Assembly (NCBI RefSeq): GCF_900129005.1
Contig: NZ_FQUN01000020.1
Location: 41,700-105,699 of the forward strand
From: Leeuwenhoekiella marinoflava DSM 3653
Lineage (GTDB): Bacteria; Bacteroidota; Bacteroidia; Flavobacteriales; Flavobacteriaceae
Length of the DNA stretch: 64,000 nucleotides
Direction of reading: 5' to 3'
Shown here piece after piece: positions 1 through 9,800 of this stretch (position 1 is the stretch's first letter; every line of letters begins with the position of its first letter). Under the pieces are notes generated by a model that was not told the origin of the DNA, ran no database searches, and saw only the letters and a list, made by a program, of their open reading frames with translations. The position numbers and the translations under genes are program-made.

Positions 1-367
1 TCATACTTTCTGCACCACCAGCGATGATACAATCTGCCATTCCCGCTTGTATTTTAGCTGAGGCCATCGCGATCGTTTCAATCCCTGAAGCGCAATAGCG
101 GTTAACCGTAACGCCCGGTACGTCTTCAATTTTTAATCCCATAAGTGAGATGAGACGTCCTACGTTAAGACCTTGCTCAGCTTCTGGCATCGCGTTTCCC
201 ACCATCACATCATCAATGCGTGTTTTATCAAAGTTAGGCAGCTCATTCATCATATGTTCTATGGTTTCAGCGGCCAACTCATCTGGTCTTTTAAATCGAA
301 ACAATCCGCGAGGGGCTTTCCCCACGGCTGTTCTGTATGCTTTTACGATATATGCTGTTTTGCTCAT
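1..367 (-). CDS. Acetyl-CoA C-acyltransferase (thiolase), N-terminal part, cut by window edge
   Basis: This is the first roughly 122 residues of a thiolase, read on the minus strand from an ATG at 367 and running off the left edge. Thiolases of this group cleave 3-ketoacyl-CoA to acetyl-CoA and a shortened acyl-CoA, the last step of beta-oxidation, in the cytosol. The nucleophilic cysteine is visible as Cys92 in the motif NRYCASGIETIA, and the N-terminal segment YIVKAYRTAVGKAPRG is typical of FadA-like thiolases. The gene starts 98 bp after the stop of the FadN-type gene on the same strand, so the order MarR, fadN, thiolase resembles the Bacillus fadN-fadA arrangement. An acyl-CoA dehydrogenase gene might follow beyond the edge, which is inference. 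Confidence 0.93.
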   Translation of the reverse strand, partial: MSKTAYIVKAYRTAVGKAPRGLFRFKRPDELAAETIEHMMNELPNFDKTRIDDVMVGNAMPEAEQGLNVGRLISLMGLKIEDVPGVTVNRYCASGIETIAMASAKIQAGMADCIIAGGAESM

Positions 368-465
368 TTTGTATATTTTTTAGAGTAAAGAGAAAAGATA
401 AAAGAGAATAGATTTTGGAATCTCTTTACCGTCTCTGTTCTATTATCTTTTTTCTAATATCTACC

Positions 466-2874
466 TTAATTTCTCAACGGTTTCCCTTTCTTGATCATAT
501 GCTCTAGACGTTCTAAAGTTTTGCGTTCGCCACAAAGACTTAAGAAAGCTTCACGCTCCAGATCAAGCAGGTATTGCTCGCTTACATAAGAAGCTTCAGA
601 AAGATCTCCACCAGCCATTACATAAGCCAGTTTGTTAGCGATTTTCTTATCGTGATCACTGATGTATTTACCGGCGTTCATCTGATCTGTACCTACTAAA
701 AAGGCACCTAGAGCTTGTTTACCCAAAACTTTAATATCGGTACGTTCAATAGGTTTGGTATAACCTTGTTCCGCCATAAATTTAGCTACTTCTTTAGCGG
801 CAGCAAGCTGACGGTCTTTATTGACCACCACGATATCTTTCCCTTTTTTAAGAATGCCTAAATCATATGCTTCATGCGCCGAAGTAGAAACTTTTGCCAT
901 ACCAATAGCTAAGAAATACTCACGCAGACGGTTCAATTCTACATCATCTTTATGATACGTTTCTGAAGCTCTAAGCGTCATTTCTTTAGAACCACCACCG
1001 CCGGGAATTACTCCAACGCCAAATTCAACAAGACCGATATAACTTTCTGCAGCTGCAACTACGCGGTCAGCGTGCAGTGTCATCTCGCAGCCACCGCCCA
1101 GTGTCATCGCGTGTGGCGCAACAACAGTAGGAATAGAAGAGTAGCGTAAGCGCATACAACTATCTTGGAAATATTTTATAGCCGCGTTAAGTTCATCATA
1201 TTCCTGCTCAACAGCCATCATAAAAATCATCCCGATATTGGCACCAACGGAAAAGTTCTTACCTTGATTTGCGACTACGAGTCCGGCAAAATCTTTTTCT
1301 GCAATGTCAATCGCACGATTCAAGCCTGCTAGGACATCACCGCCAATAGCATTCATCTTAGAACGGAATTCTAAGTTTAGGATTCCGTCGCCAAGATCTT
1401 CAACAACGACACCGCTATTTTTGAAAACCTCTTTTGATTTACGGATGTTATCTAGAATAATGAAACCATCCTGTCCCGGTTTCTTCACATATTCTTTCTT
1501 CGGAATATCATAGTAGAACGTACTTCCTTCTTTTACCGTATAGAATGTTTCTTTACCGGAAGAAACCATTTCTGAAACCCAATCAGCTATTTCATAACCT
1601 TCGGTTTTCATCAATTCAATTCCTTTTTCAATTCCTACAGCATCCCAAATTTGAAATGGACCGTGCTCCCAACCGTAACCGGCACGCATCGCATCATCAA
1701 TTTTGTAAAGTTCGTCTGTGATTTCAGGAATTCTATTTTGTACGTAAGCAAATAAACCGGCAAAATTCTTACGGAAGAATTCACCTGCTTTGTCTTTTCC
1801 TTTTACTAAAACCGGAAAACGATCTGCTACATTATCTATTGATTTGGTCATTTCAAGCGTACTAAACGAAGCTCGTTTATTCGCTCTATAGTCCATAGAA
1901 TTGAGGTCTAATGTAAGAATCTCACTAGAACCATCTTCCTTTTTAATTTTCTTATAAAAACCCTGACCGGTTTTACTTCCCAGCCATTTGTTGTCGTGCA
2001 TTGTATTGATGTAATTGGGTAATGCGAACAATTCAGCGCGTTCATCATTTTTTACATTTTCACGAATACCGTTTGCGACGTGAACCAAAGTATCAAGCCC
2101 TACAACATCAACCGTACGGAAGGTTGCCGACTTAGGACGCCCAATTACCGGACCGGTCAATTTATCTACTTCTTCAACGGTCATCCCAAGTTCTTCAACC
2201 GTATGGAATAAACTCATAATACTATAAGTACCTACGCGATTACCAATGAAGGCAGGAGTATCTTTTGCTACAACCGAAGTTTTACCAAGGAATTTTTCGC
2301 CATAGACATTCAAGAAATCTAAAACTTCTTGATCTGTATTAGGTCCCGGAATGATCTCAAAAAGATCTAAGTAACGAGCCGGATTGAAAAAGTGTGTTCC
2401 ACAGAAATGCTTCTGGAAATCTTCGCTTCTTCCTTCATTCATAAACTGAATAGGAATACCTGAAGTATTTGAAGTGATGAGCGTACCTGGAGTGCGGTAC
2501 TTGTCAAGCTTTTCAAAAACCTGTTTTTTTATATCTAAGCGCTCGATTACGACTTCAATAATCCAATCTACATCTTTAACTTTTGCGATATCATCTTCCA
2601 TATTACCAGTAGAGATGCGCTTTGCAAAATCTTTATGGTAAATAGGCGAGGGCTTAGATTTTAACGCGTTCTGAAGATGGTCATTAACCATACGGTCACG
2701 TACCGCTTGATCTTCTAATGTTAAACCTTTTGCTTTCTCTTTGTCGGTTAGTTCACGAGGAACTATGTCTAGCAACAGTACTTCAACCCCTATATTAGCA
2801 AAATGACAAGCGATCCCGCTTCCCATAATTCCGGAGCCAATAACTGCAACTTTATTTATTCGTCTTTTACTCAT
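466..2874 (-). CDS. fadN: FadN-type 3-hydroxyacyl-CoA dehydrogenase / enoyl-CoA hydratase fusion
   Basis: This 802-residue protein carries two consecutive steps of fatty-acid beta-oxidation. The N-terminal half is a 3-hydroxyacyl-CoA dehydrogenase: a Rossmann NAD site with GSGIMGSG at residues 13-20 and a catalytic-region motif THFFNPARYLDL near residue 160. The enoyl-CoA hydratase/isomerase fold is C-terminal, about residues 490-690, with NFSVGANIGM and LGGGCEM. This order is the reverse of E. coli FadB/FadJ and matches Bacillus FadN (about 790 residues), hence the symbol. The start ATG overlaps the stop of the MarR gene by 4 nt, indicating translational coupling. A thiolase gene follows. 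MarR repression released by an acyl-CoA is a plausible mode of control but is inferred. Confidence 0.93.
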   Translation of the reverse strand: MSKRRINKVAVIGSGIMGSGIACHFANIGVEVLLLDIVPRELTDKEKAKGLTLEDQAVRDRMVNDHLQNALKSKPSPIYHKDFAKRISTGNMEDDIAKVKDVDWIIEVVIERLDIKKQVFEKLDKYRTPGTLITSNTSGIPIQFMNEGRSEDFQKHFCGTHFFNPARYLDLFEIIPGPNTDQEVLDFLNVYGEKFLGKTSVVAKDTPAFIGNRVGTYSIMSLFHTVEELGMTVEEVDKLTGPVIGRPKSATFRTVDVVGLDTLVHVANGIRENVKNDERAELFALPNYINTMHDNKWLGSKTGQGFYKKIKKEDGSSEILTLDLNSMDYRANKRASFSTLEMTKSIDNVADRFPVLVKGKDKAGEFFRKNFAGLFAYVQNRIPEITDELYKIDDAMRAGYGWEHGPFQIWDAVGIEKGIELMKTEGYEIADWVSEMVSSGKETFYTVKEGSTFYYDIPKKEYVKKPGQDGFIILDNIRKSKEVFKNSGVVVEDLGDGILNLEFRSKMNAIGGDVLAGLNRAIDIAEKDFAGLVVANQGKNFSVGANIGMIFMMAVEQEYDELNAAIKYFQDSCMRLRYSSIPTVVAPHAMTLGGGCEMTLHADRVVAAAESYIGLVEFGVGVIPGGGGSKEMTLRASETYHKDDVELNRLREYFLAIGMAKVSTSAHEAYDLGILKKGKDIVVVNKDRQLAAAKEVAKFMAEQGYTKPIERTDIKVLGKQALGAFLVGTDQMNAGKYISDHDKKIANKLAYVMAGGDLSEASYVSEQYLLDLEREAFLSLCGERKTLERLEHMIKKGKPLRN

Positions 2875-3335
2875 TGTTTTATAGTAGTTTCAGAATTGTT
2901 ATATATTTTTTTGTTTTGAATCAAATCATTGATGACGTGAATGACCTCAAAGAAATGATCTACTTTTTCATCATCAATGTTTGCACGAATGGCATCATTA
3001 AACCTCAAAACCCGGTCTTTACTGAAATCGCGATTTTCCTTACCAAATTCCGTCAGGAAAATAAGAACACCTCTTCCGTCAGCAGGATTGGGCTTACGTT
3101 CTATAAGTCCGCGTTCTTCCATCGATTTTAAGGTGCGTGAAAGGCTTGTGGCCTCCATTCCCATACGTGGACCCAGAGCTGTTGAAGGTGTCCCTTCTTC
3201 CGGGTCTATACTTAGTAATGCAAAACCTGTAGCCATTGTACTGTCTAATTTTGCAGCTTGCTCATTATACATTTTTGTAATGGCTTGCCAGGTTGCCCTA
3301 AGTGCGTGATCTATTGTAATATCTTTTCTACTCAT
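2871..3335 (-). CDS. MarR-family transcriptional regulator of the beta-oxidation operon
   Basis: This 154-residue winged-helix protein fits the MarR family in length and motifs. A DNA-recognition region with SLSRTLKSMEERGLIERKP lies around residues 85-105, followed by a wing with NPADGRGVLIFLTEFGKE. It is the first gene of the minus-strand operon and overlaps the fadN start by 4 nt (ATGA), so it is very likely autoregulatory and controls the fatty-acid genes behind it. MarR proteins usually act as ligand-released repressors. The ligand here, perhaps an acyl-CoA, is inference from context. Upstream of the start I see no clean TAnnTTTG box; the closest sequence is TAACTTTA near 3349. Confidence 0.9.
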   Translation of the reverse strand: MSRKDITIDHALRATWQAITKMYNEQAAKLDSTMATGFALLSIDPEEGTPSTALGPRMGMEATSLSRTLKSMEERGLIERKPNPADGRGVLIFLTEFGKENRDFSKDRVLRFNDAIRANIDDEKVDHFFEVIHVINDLIQNKKIYNNSETTIKQ

Positions 3336-3434
3336 ACGTTTGCGTAAAGTTAAAAAATAATACTATGCACGCATAATAAATTAAGGAAATTTTATAAGAT
3401 TATTATCTGATTCCTCTAAAGATGGGTATATTCA

Positions 3435-3464
3435 TAAAAAAACTCCTTATTTCTAAGGAGTTTT
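3435..3464 (-). terminator. Rho-independent terminator of the acyl-CoA ligase gene
   Basis: The arms AACTCCTTA and TAAGGAGTT enclose a short loop. On the minus strand the hairpin is followed by a run of six T. It lies 6 bp past the stop codon of the acyl-CoA ligase gene. Confidence 0.85.
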
Positions 3465-3469
3465 ATAAA

Positions 3470-5239
3470 TTAATGATGCTCGTATATGTTATTATACAAC
3501 TTGATGTATTTCTCTTTTACTATGCGTCGTTTCAACTTCATAGTAGGAGTGAGGTGACCCGCTTCTATACTCCATTCATCTGGAGTAAGTTCGATTTTTT
3601 TAACCCGCTCCCATTTACCAAACTTTTCATTATGAAGATTCACATCTTCCATAATACGTTTTTGAACTTCTTTGTTTTCTGCAATTTCTTTATTTGTAGA
3701 ACCTACATTGATATTTTTCAATTTGGCCCATTCTGCAACGAACTCAAAATTAGGTTGAATTAATGCAGCAGGCATTTTCTCACCTTCGCCTACAACCATG
3801 ATGTGTTCAATAAAACGGGATTGCTTCATGGCATTTTCTATAAGTTGAGGAGCAACGTATTTACCGCCACTGGTTTTAAACATTTCCTTTTTACGGTCTG
3901 TAATTTTAAGAAAACCTTCCTTATCAATCTCACCGATATCTCCTGTATGGAAATATCCATCTTCTAAAACTTCATCGGTTTTCTCTTGATCTTTATAATA
4001 ACCAATCATAACTTGTGGACCTTTTATGAGAATTTCACCGTCTTCGGCTATCTTAACTTCGGTCTGTGGAATAGGTTTGCCAACAGTACCAATTTTGAAG
4101 CCTTTATCACGCATATCATTTACTGAAATAACCGGAGAAGTTTCGGTAAGACCGTAACCTTCCATAACAGCAATATCTGCAGCATTAAAAACTCGAGCTA
4201 ATCTAGGTTGTAAGGCAGCACTACCTGAAGCGATAACTTTTAGATTTCCTCCTAAAGCTTCTTGCCATTTACTAAAAATGAGTTTGCGGGCAATGCCTAG
4301 CTTTTGTTCATACCACCAGCCATTTTCACCATAAGGCTCATATTCTAAGCCGGTCTCAACCGCCCAGAAAAATAACTTCTTTTTAACTCCGGTAAGCGCA
4401 GCTCCTTTTGCGATTATTTTATCATATACCTTTTCTAGCAACCGAGGAACAGCAGTCATTACTTCAGGTTGAACCTCTTTAAGATTTTCACTGATTGTCT
4501 CTAAGCTTTCAGCAAAATAGATGGAAACTCCTGTGTATTGATAGAGATACATCAACATGCGTTCATAGATGTGACAAACCGGTAAAAAGCTCAGAGCTTT
4601 ACTTTGCCCCGGTATGATAGGGAATCTGGAAGCACTGTTCAAGGCATTTGAAGCCACGTTTTTATGACTTAGCATAACACCTTTAGGCCTTCCGGTTGTT
4701 CCTGAAGTATAAATTAGTGTAGCTAGATCGTCTTCTTTAACCGCATCTTTAAGTTTCTCTACTTCGGGCTGTAAATTAGTGTCATCTTCTTTAACTGCAT
4801 CCCAGCTTTTGCAACCGTCAATCTTATCAAAACTGAAAACATCTTTTAAAGTAGGCACATTTGCTTTAATGGCATTTACCTTATCAAGTACTTCTTTATC
4901 TGAAACAAAACAGTAGATAGACTCACTGTGGTTGAGTACATACTCATATTCTTCTTCCGAAATCGTTGGATATATAGGCACGTTTTGAGCACCTAATTGT
5001 AGAATACCAATATCCATAATATTCCACTCGGTACGATTTGTTGAAGAGATAACCGCAACCTTGTCATTAGGTTTCAAACCCAGTTTTAAAAGTCCTCGAC
5101 TTACCGCATTAGCTTGGTCTATATAAGATTTTGTAGTTGTAGCGACCCATTTCCCATCATATTTAGTAACCAGTGCCTCTTTCAGATTATACTGTTCAAG
5201 CTGGTGATAGGGGAAGTCAAAAAGACGTTTAATTTCCAT
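3470..5239 (-). CDS. Long-chain fatty acid--CoA ligase (AMP-forming)
   Basis: This 589-residue adenylate-forming enzyme activates free fatty acids with ATP and CoA and feeds the neighbouring beta-oxidation genes. The AMP-binding signature YTSGTTGRPKGVMLSHKN lies near residues 178-195. The core motif GYGLTETSP is near 362, and the hinge region with TGDIGEIDKEG and TDRKKEMFKTSGGKYV follows near 430-460. The length is typical of the FACS/bubblegum-like ligases of Flavobacteria. It is transcribed in the same direction as the MarR operon but is separated from it by its own terminator, so it is a single-gene unit. FadD-like is the best name; chain-length preference cannot be read from the sequence. 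Confidence 0.93.
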   Translation of the reverse strand: MEIKRLFDFPYHQLEQYNLKEALVTKYDGKWVATTTKSYIDQANAVSRGLLKLGLKPNDKVAVISSTNRTEWNIMDIGILQLGAQNVPIYPTISEEEYEYVLNHSESIYCFVSDKEVLDKVNAIKANVPTLKDVFSFDKIDGCKSWDAVKEDDTNLQPEVEKLKDAVKEDDLATLIYTSGTTGRPKGVMLSHKNVASNALNSASRFPIIPGQSKALSFLPVCHIYERMLMYLYQYTGVSIYFAESLETISENLKEVQPEVMTAVPRLLEKVYDKIIAKGAALTGVKKKLFFWAVETGLEYEPYGENGWWYEQKLGIARKLIFSKWQEALGGNLKVIASGSAALQPRLARVFNAADIAVMEGYGLTETSPVISVNDMRDKGFKIGTVGKPIPQTEVKIAEDGEILIKGPQVMIGYYKDQEKTDEVLEDGYFHTGDIGEIDKEGFLKITDRKKEMFKTSGGKYVAPQLIENAMKQSRFIEHIMVVGEGEKMPAALIQPNFEFVAEWAKLKNINVGSTNKEIAENKEVQKRIMEDVNLHNEKFGKWERVKKIELTPDEWSIEAGHLTPTMKLKRRIVKEKYIKLYNNIYEHH

Positions 5240-5562
5240 GATAATAATATAGGTTAACTTACAATAGTGAGTGATAGAACGTTGAAGTTTTATGAAATAA
5301 AAGTTTCTAAAAACTAGTTTGGGGTTATTCTCAGAATAAATATTTACTGCAAAATAGCGAATTTACAAACCTTTTTATACGATTTTAGAAAAATTTACAA
5401 CGTTGTATTGATTAAAAATGAATAAGGTGGCTTTTGAGAAAGAGACCACCATATTATTACTATTGTTTAAAGAGAGTCTGTTTTTTTAGAATTAGTGTGC
5501 TTTTTGGGGACCAGGTTCATAGATAAGCCGTAAGAACGAGCTAAAACGCTCTGTTTCTCGGT
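5240..5562. other. Intergenic region between the acyl-CoA ligase and the beta-barrel gene
   Basis: There is no convincing gene in these 323 bp. The part next to 5239 must carry the ligase promoter; the minus strand has TATTTTG near 5350, one base short of the consensus -7 box. GGTGG (5426-5430) and CCACC (5446-5450) could form a weak hairpin for transcripts coming from the purL operon. A second weak stem, ATAAGCCG with CGGTTTAT, reaches across the stop codon of the beta-barrel gene (about 5523-5566). Confidence 0.5.
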
Positions 5563-6351
5563 TTATTGGATACCGGTGACAATGCCTATAAGCAGCTTGT
5601 CGGCTACGTCTAACCGAAGCTGAGGTCGTATAGTCATATCAAAATCTCCCTGATTAAATTCTTTATTAAATTCAATACCCAGAAAATTACGGGTTCCTGA
5701 AATCATATAATGAATATTACTGTTGACTTGCCAGCTGGTTTTAAGGGTTCCGTTACTAAAGTGATGCGAAATTGCCGGACCAGTATAAAGTAACGTGTGA
5801 AAGTTACTGCCAAGCCTTTTTGCAGCAATAAAAAACGGATTATAAACATTGCCTTCAAAAAGCGGTTCTTTACCAAAAGAATTAAATGCTGTAAGTTCAA
5901 ACTCCTGAATGTATCCAAAAGCCATACTGATTTTTTGCTTGTCAGAAACGTAAAAGGTATACTGACCGGCAAGTTTTATACTATTTAGTTTATTACCGGG
6001 TGCGCTATCATTACCATTGATAGGATAATGCAATGAAAACGGCAATTCTATTTCAAGGCCCAGACGATCTGCAGGCGCCCATTCATATTCTACAAGAGCC
6101 AAGTACTCATCATACTTGCTGTTATCTGTGAGACCTAATCCTATATTCCATTCGCGTTCTCCTTTGCGGGCTCCAAGGTCCCTTATGAGATCAATGTATA
6201 AAGGTTCTGCATGCAGTATTTTTAAAGGTTCTTTACGTTCTTCAACTTCAGAAATATATAAGCTGTCTTTTACAGCGTTGTTCTCAGTTTCTTGAGCATA
6301 GGTATAGTGGGTGAGTACCGCAAAGAGCAGCACTAATGGTAATAGTTTCAT
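5563..6351 (-). CDS. Predicted outer-membrane beta-barrel protein of unknown function downstream of purL
   Basis: I chose the internal ATG at 6351 because it opens a clear signal peptide (MKLLPLVLLFAVLTHYTYAQ); an upstream ATG at 6396 would put 15 unrelated residues before it. The mature part of about 242 residues is rich in alternating aromatic and polar strands such as YLALVEYEWAPADRLGLEIE and IRPQLRLDVADKLLIGIV, which suggests an outer-membrane barrel or transporter-like OM protein. The segment HAEPLYIDLIRDLGARKGE just after the signal peptide looks like a family hallmark. It is the third gene of a run purL, small TM protein, barrel. Proteins in this position may be misnamed after purL in databases; nothing in the sequence supports an enzymatic purine role. 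The function is unknown. Confidence 0.7.
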   Translation of the reverse strand: MKLLPLVLLFAVLTHYTYAQETENNAVKDSLYISEVEERKEPLKILHAEPLYIDLIRDLGARKGEREWNIGLGLTDNSKYDEYLALVEYEWAPADRLGLEIELPFSLHYPINGNDSAPGNKLNSIKLAGQYTFYVSDKQKISMAFGYIQEFELTAFNSFGKEPLFEGNVYNPFFIAAKRLGSNFHTLLYTGPAISHHFSNGTLKTSWQVNSNIHYMISGTRNFLGIEFNKEFNQGDFDMTIRPQLRLDVADKLLIGIVTGIQ

Positions 6352-6430
6352 TTTAATTTGTTTAATGAATGTATTGAATGCGATAATGCACCTCAAAAAT
6401 TGAGGTGTTCAATAATGCGGAATAAACAAA

Positions 6431-6817
6431 TTAATATTTGGGTGGGGGAGCGTCAACTTTCAAAAAAGGATTTCGCAAATTAGCTAGCGCAAAAAGCGTA
6501 TTCTGTTTTTTTAAAAGGCTGAAATCTTGCTGAAAAGCAATTACAGAGTCGTCAACTATAAAGTGGTCTAGATTGACTGGAGTTTTAGAAGAGGTGTGTT
6601 CTTCAGTGTCATTATCGTCGTATTCAGGAATCACATCCCCAAGATCAAAAACCTGTTCAACAACCAACTCAATAACACTTTCCTGATCGTTAATATTAAG
6701 ATTTTCTGGCCGATTAGGAAACAGGTCTGGACTATCTACACAGATATTGAGCATATAGAGGGCGATAAGTCCCCAAAATATGCGAATACCAGTATGTTTA
6801 CGGTTCAGACCTCTCAT
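6431..6817 (-). CDS. Small membrane-anchored acidic protein of unknown function
   Basis: This 128-residue protein has a basic N-terminus (MRGLNRKHTGIRI), one hydrophobic segment at about residues 13-27 that includes a cysteine (ALYMLNICVDSPD), and an acidic tail rich in D and E that ends in PPPKY. The hydrophobic segment followed by Cys-Val-Asp could be a signal anchor or an atypical lipoprotein signal. It starts 12 bp after the purL stop and sits 79 bp before the barrel gene, so the three are probably co-transcribed. I do not recognise a characterised family. An acidic, possibly metal-binding periplasmic protein acting with the barrel is only a guess. Confidence 0.6.
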   Translation of the reverse strand: MRGLNRKHTGIRIFWGLIALYMLNICVDSPDLFPNRPENLNINDQESVIELVVEQVFDLGDVIPEYDDNDTEEHTSSKTPVNLDHFIVDDSVIAFQQDFSLLKKQNTLFALANLRNPFLKVDAPPPKY

Positions 6818-6829
6818 TTCTATTTCAAA

Positions 6830-9800
6830 TTACTGCTTCTCAATCCACAATCTTGCATTTTCAAAAGCTTCAATCCAAGGACTTACCTCGTCTTTGCGAC
6901 CTTTAGGGTAGTTTGCCCAATTCCACTGAAAGATAGAGCGCTCAATATGGGGCATTGTTATTAAGTGACGACCGGTTTTGTCAGTCATCATTGCTGTGTT
7001 AAAGCTACTTCCATTAGGATTTGCGGGATACGCATCATAACCATATTTAGCTACAATATTGTAGTGCTTTTCGCTAAGCGGAAGTTCAAATTTTCCTTCT
7101 CCGTGAGAAATCCAAACACCTAAAGTTGCGCCTTCTAAAGTAGAAAGCATTACAGAATCATTTTTCTCAATCTTTACACTGGTAAAACCGCTTTCGTGTT
7201 TATTCGAATCGTTATGCAGCATTTTTGTTTTTTTGTCGTGTTCCGGGTTAATCAGATCCAACTCAACAAAAAGCTGACAACCGTTACAGATCCCTACTGA
7301 AAGGGTATCGGGTCGTGCAAAGAAATTTTTTAGCGCTGTATTAGCTTTCTCATTATACAAGAATGCTCCGGCCCAACCTTTTGCAGAACCTAAAACATCT
7401 GAGTTTGAAAAACCACCCACAGCACCAATAAACTGAATATCTTCAAGTGTTTCACGACCACTAATCAAATCGGTCATATGCACGTCTTTTACATCAAAAC
7501 CGGCAAGGAACATCGCATTTGCCATTTCACGCTCCGAATTACTACCTTTTTCACGTAGGATAGCTGCTTTAGGTCTTGGTTTAGAAGCGTCAATTGCAGG
7601 TTTTATTCCTGTGAAATGCTTCGGAAATTCAAATTTTAGATCTTGTTTATCGAAGTTTTGGTAACGATCTTCTGCAAGGTTATTAGCAGTTTGTTTCTGA
7701 TCTAATAAATAAGAAGTTTCAAACCATTTTCTGCGTAACGAAGGAATGTTTAAACCAATTTCAATTGAGCCTTGTTTGATTACAAGTTCGTCAGAAGTAG
7801 TAACTGTTCCTAATTTATAGAATGTAATATCGTTTTCTGCAAAGGCATTTTCAACAGCTGTATCATTAGTAGCTTGAATTACGACTCCAGCGTTTTCTGC
7901 AAATAATATTTTGATAATATCTTGTTCAGCAAAAGCTGAAAAATCAACAGATGCTCCCAGCTTATTTTCAGCAAAACATAATTCGAGCAAAGTTGTAATC
8001 AATCCGCCTGAAGCCACATCGTGACCGGCAGCGATCAGATCACTTTTGATTAGGTTTTGTAGTACGTTAAAAGTTTTCGCGAAAGCAGCATTGTCTTTAA
8101 TGCTTGGTGCTTCCATACCCACTTTATTTTGAATCTGAGCAAAAGAAGAACCGCCCAATTTAAACCCATCCTGAGATAGATTTAAATAATAAATAGAACC
8201 TGCTTCAGTATCCAAAACAGGCTCTACAACGCCATTAATATCACTACAGCTTCCGGCAGCTGAAATAATCACAGTTCCCGGTGCAAGCACCTCTCCTTCA
8301 GGATATTTTTGTTTCATCGAAAGTGAATCTTTTCCGGTAGGTACGTTGATACCTAGGTCTATTGCAAATTCAGAAACCGCTTCTACAGCCTCATACAAAC
8401 GCGCATCTTCACCCACGTTATTACACGGCCACATCCAGTTTGCAGAAAGAGAAACCGATTTTAAACCTTTCTCTAACGGTGCCCAAACCAAATTGGTTAA
8501 GGCTTCTGCAATACTGTTTTTACTTCCGGCAACGGGATCAATCAATCCACTTACGGGAGAATGCCCTATAGAAGTTGCTACTCCATTTTTAGATTTAAAA
8601 TCAAGAGCCATCACCCCAACATTATTTAATGGAATTTGTAAGCTTCCCACACATTGTTGTTTAGCTACACGGCCCCCTACACAACGATCAACCTTGTTGG
8701 TTAACCAGTCTTTAGAGGCAACAGCTTCAAGCTGTAAAACGTTTTCTAAGTACTCGTGGAAGTTCTCTAATGAATAGGAAACATCGCTGTAAATACGGTG
8801 TATTTTAGAATCAACCATTACCGTTTTTGGCGAACTGCCAAACATATCTTCCATCGCCAAATCCATCGGTGCAGCACCTGTGGTAGCCGATTTAAATGTG
8901 AATCTATGGTCGCCGGTAACGTCACCCACTTCATACATCGGTGAGCGCTCGCGATCAGAAATCGCTTTTAATGTTTTTAGTTGATTGGCACCAATCACAA
9001 GTCCCATACGTTCTTGAGATTCGTTACCAATAATTTCTTTAGCCGAAAGCGTAGGATCACCCACCGGCAATTTATCAAGGTCAATCAATCCACCGGTTTC
9101 TTCAACCAATTCAGAAAGACAGTTTAAGTGACCACCGGCACCGTGATCGTGAATAGAAACAATGGTGTTCTCATCACTCTCAACCATTCCACGAATGGCA
9201 TTAGCAGCACGTTTTTGCATTTCTGGATTAGAACGCTGTATCGCATTCAGTTCAATCCCTGAACTAAAAGCACCGGTGTCTGCCGAAGAAACAGCAGCTC
9301 CACCCATTCCTATACGGTAGTTATCACCACCCAGAATTACAATCTTATCTCCGGTTTCCGGTTTTTCTTTTAAAGCTTGTCCTTTTTTGCCATATCCAAT
9401 TCCACCGGCTTGCATGATTACTTTATCAAAACCAAGCTTACGTCCCGCTTCATCATGCTCAAAAGTTAGTACGGATCCTGCGATTAAAGGTTGACCAAAT
9501 TTGTTACCAAAATCTGAGGCTCCGTTAGAAGCTTTGATTAAAATATCAATTGGAGTCTGATACAACCACTTGCGAGCTGGCATAGCATCTTCCCACGGGC
9601 GATCTTCTTTAAGTCTTGAGTAAGCCGTCATATAAACAGCAGTACCTGCTAACGGAAGTGAACCTTGACCACCTGCCAAACGGTCTCTAATTTCACCACC
9701 GGCACCAGTAGCAGCACCGTTAAAAGGTTCTACAGTCGTAGGGAAGTTGTGTGTCTCTGCTTTAAGCGAAAGCACACTTTCAAATTCTTTTTCGGTATAA

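Noticed and set aside
3422..3763. A 113-codon plus-strand open frame over the end of the acyl-CoA ligase gene
   Set aside because: It runs through the ligase terminator and is antisense to the conserved C-terminal domain.
5456..5480. AAAGAGAGTCTGTTTTTTT as a further IS end
   Set aside because: It does not align with the ends at 20826 and 21032 beyond a few bases and no partner end is near.
8346..8777. A 143-codon plus-strand open frame inside purL
   Set aside because: It is antisense to a strongly conserved purL region and its translation has no protein-like pattern.
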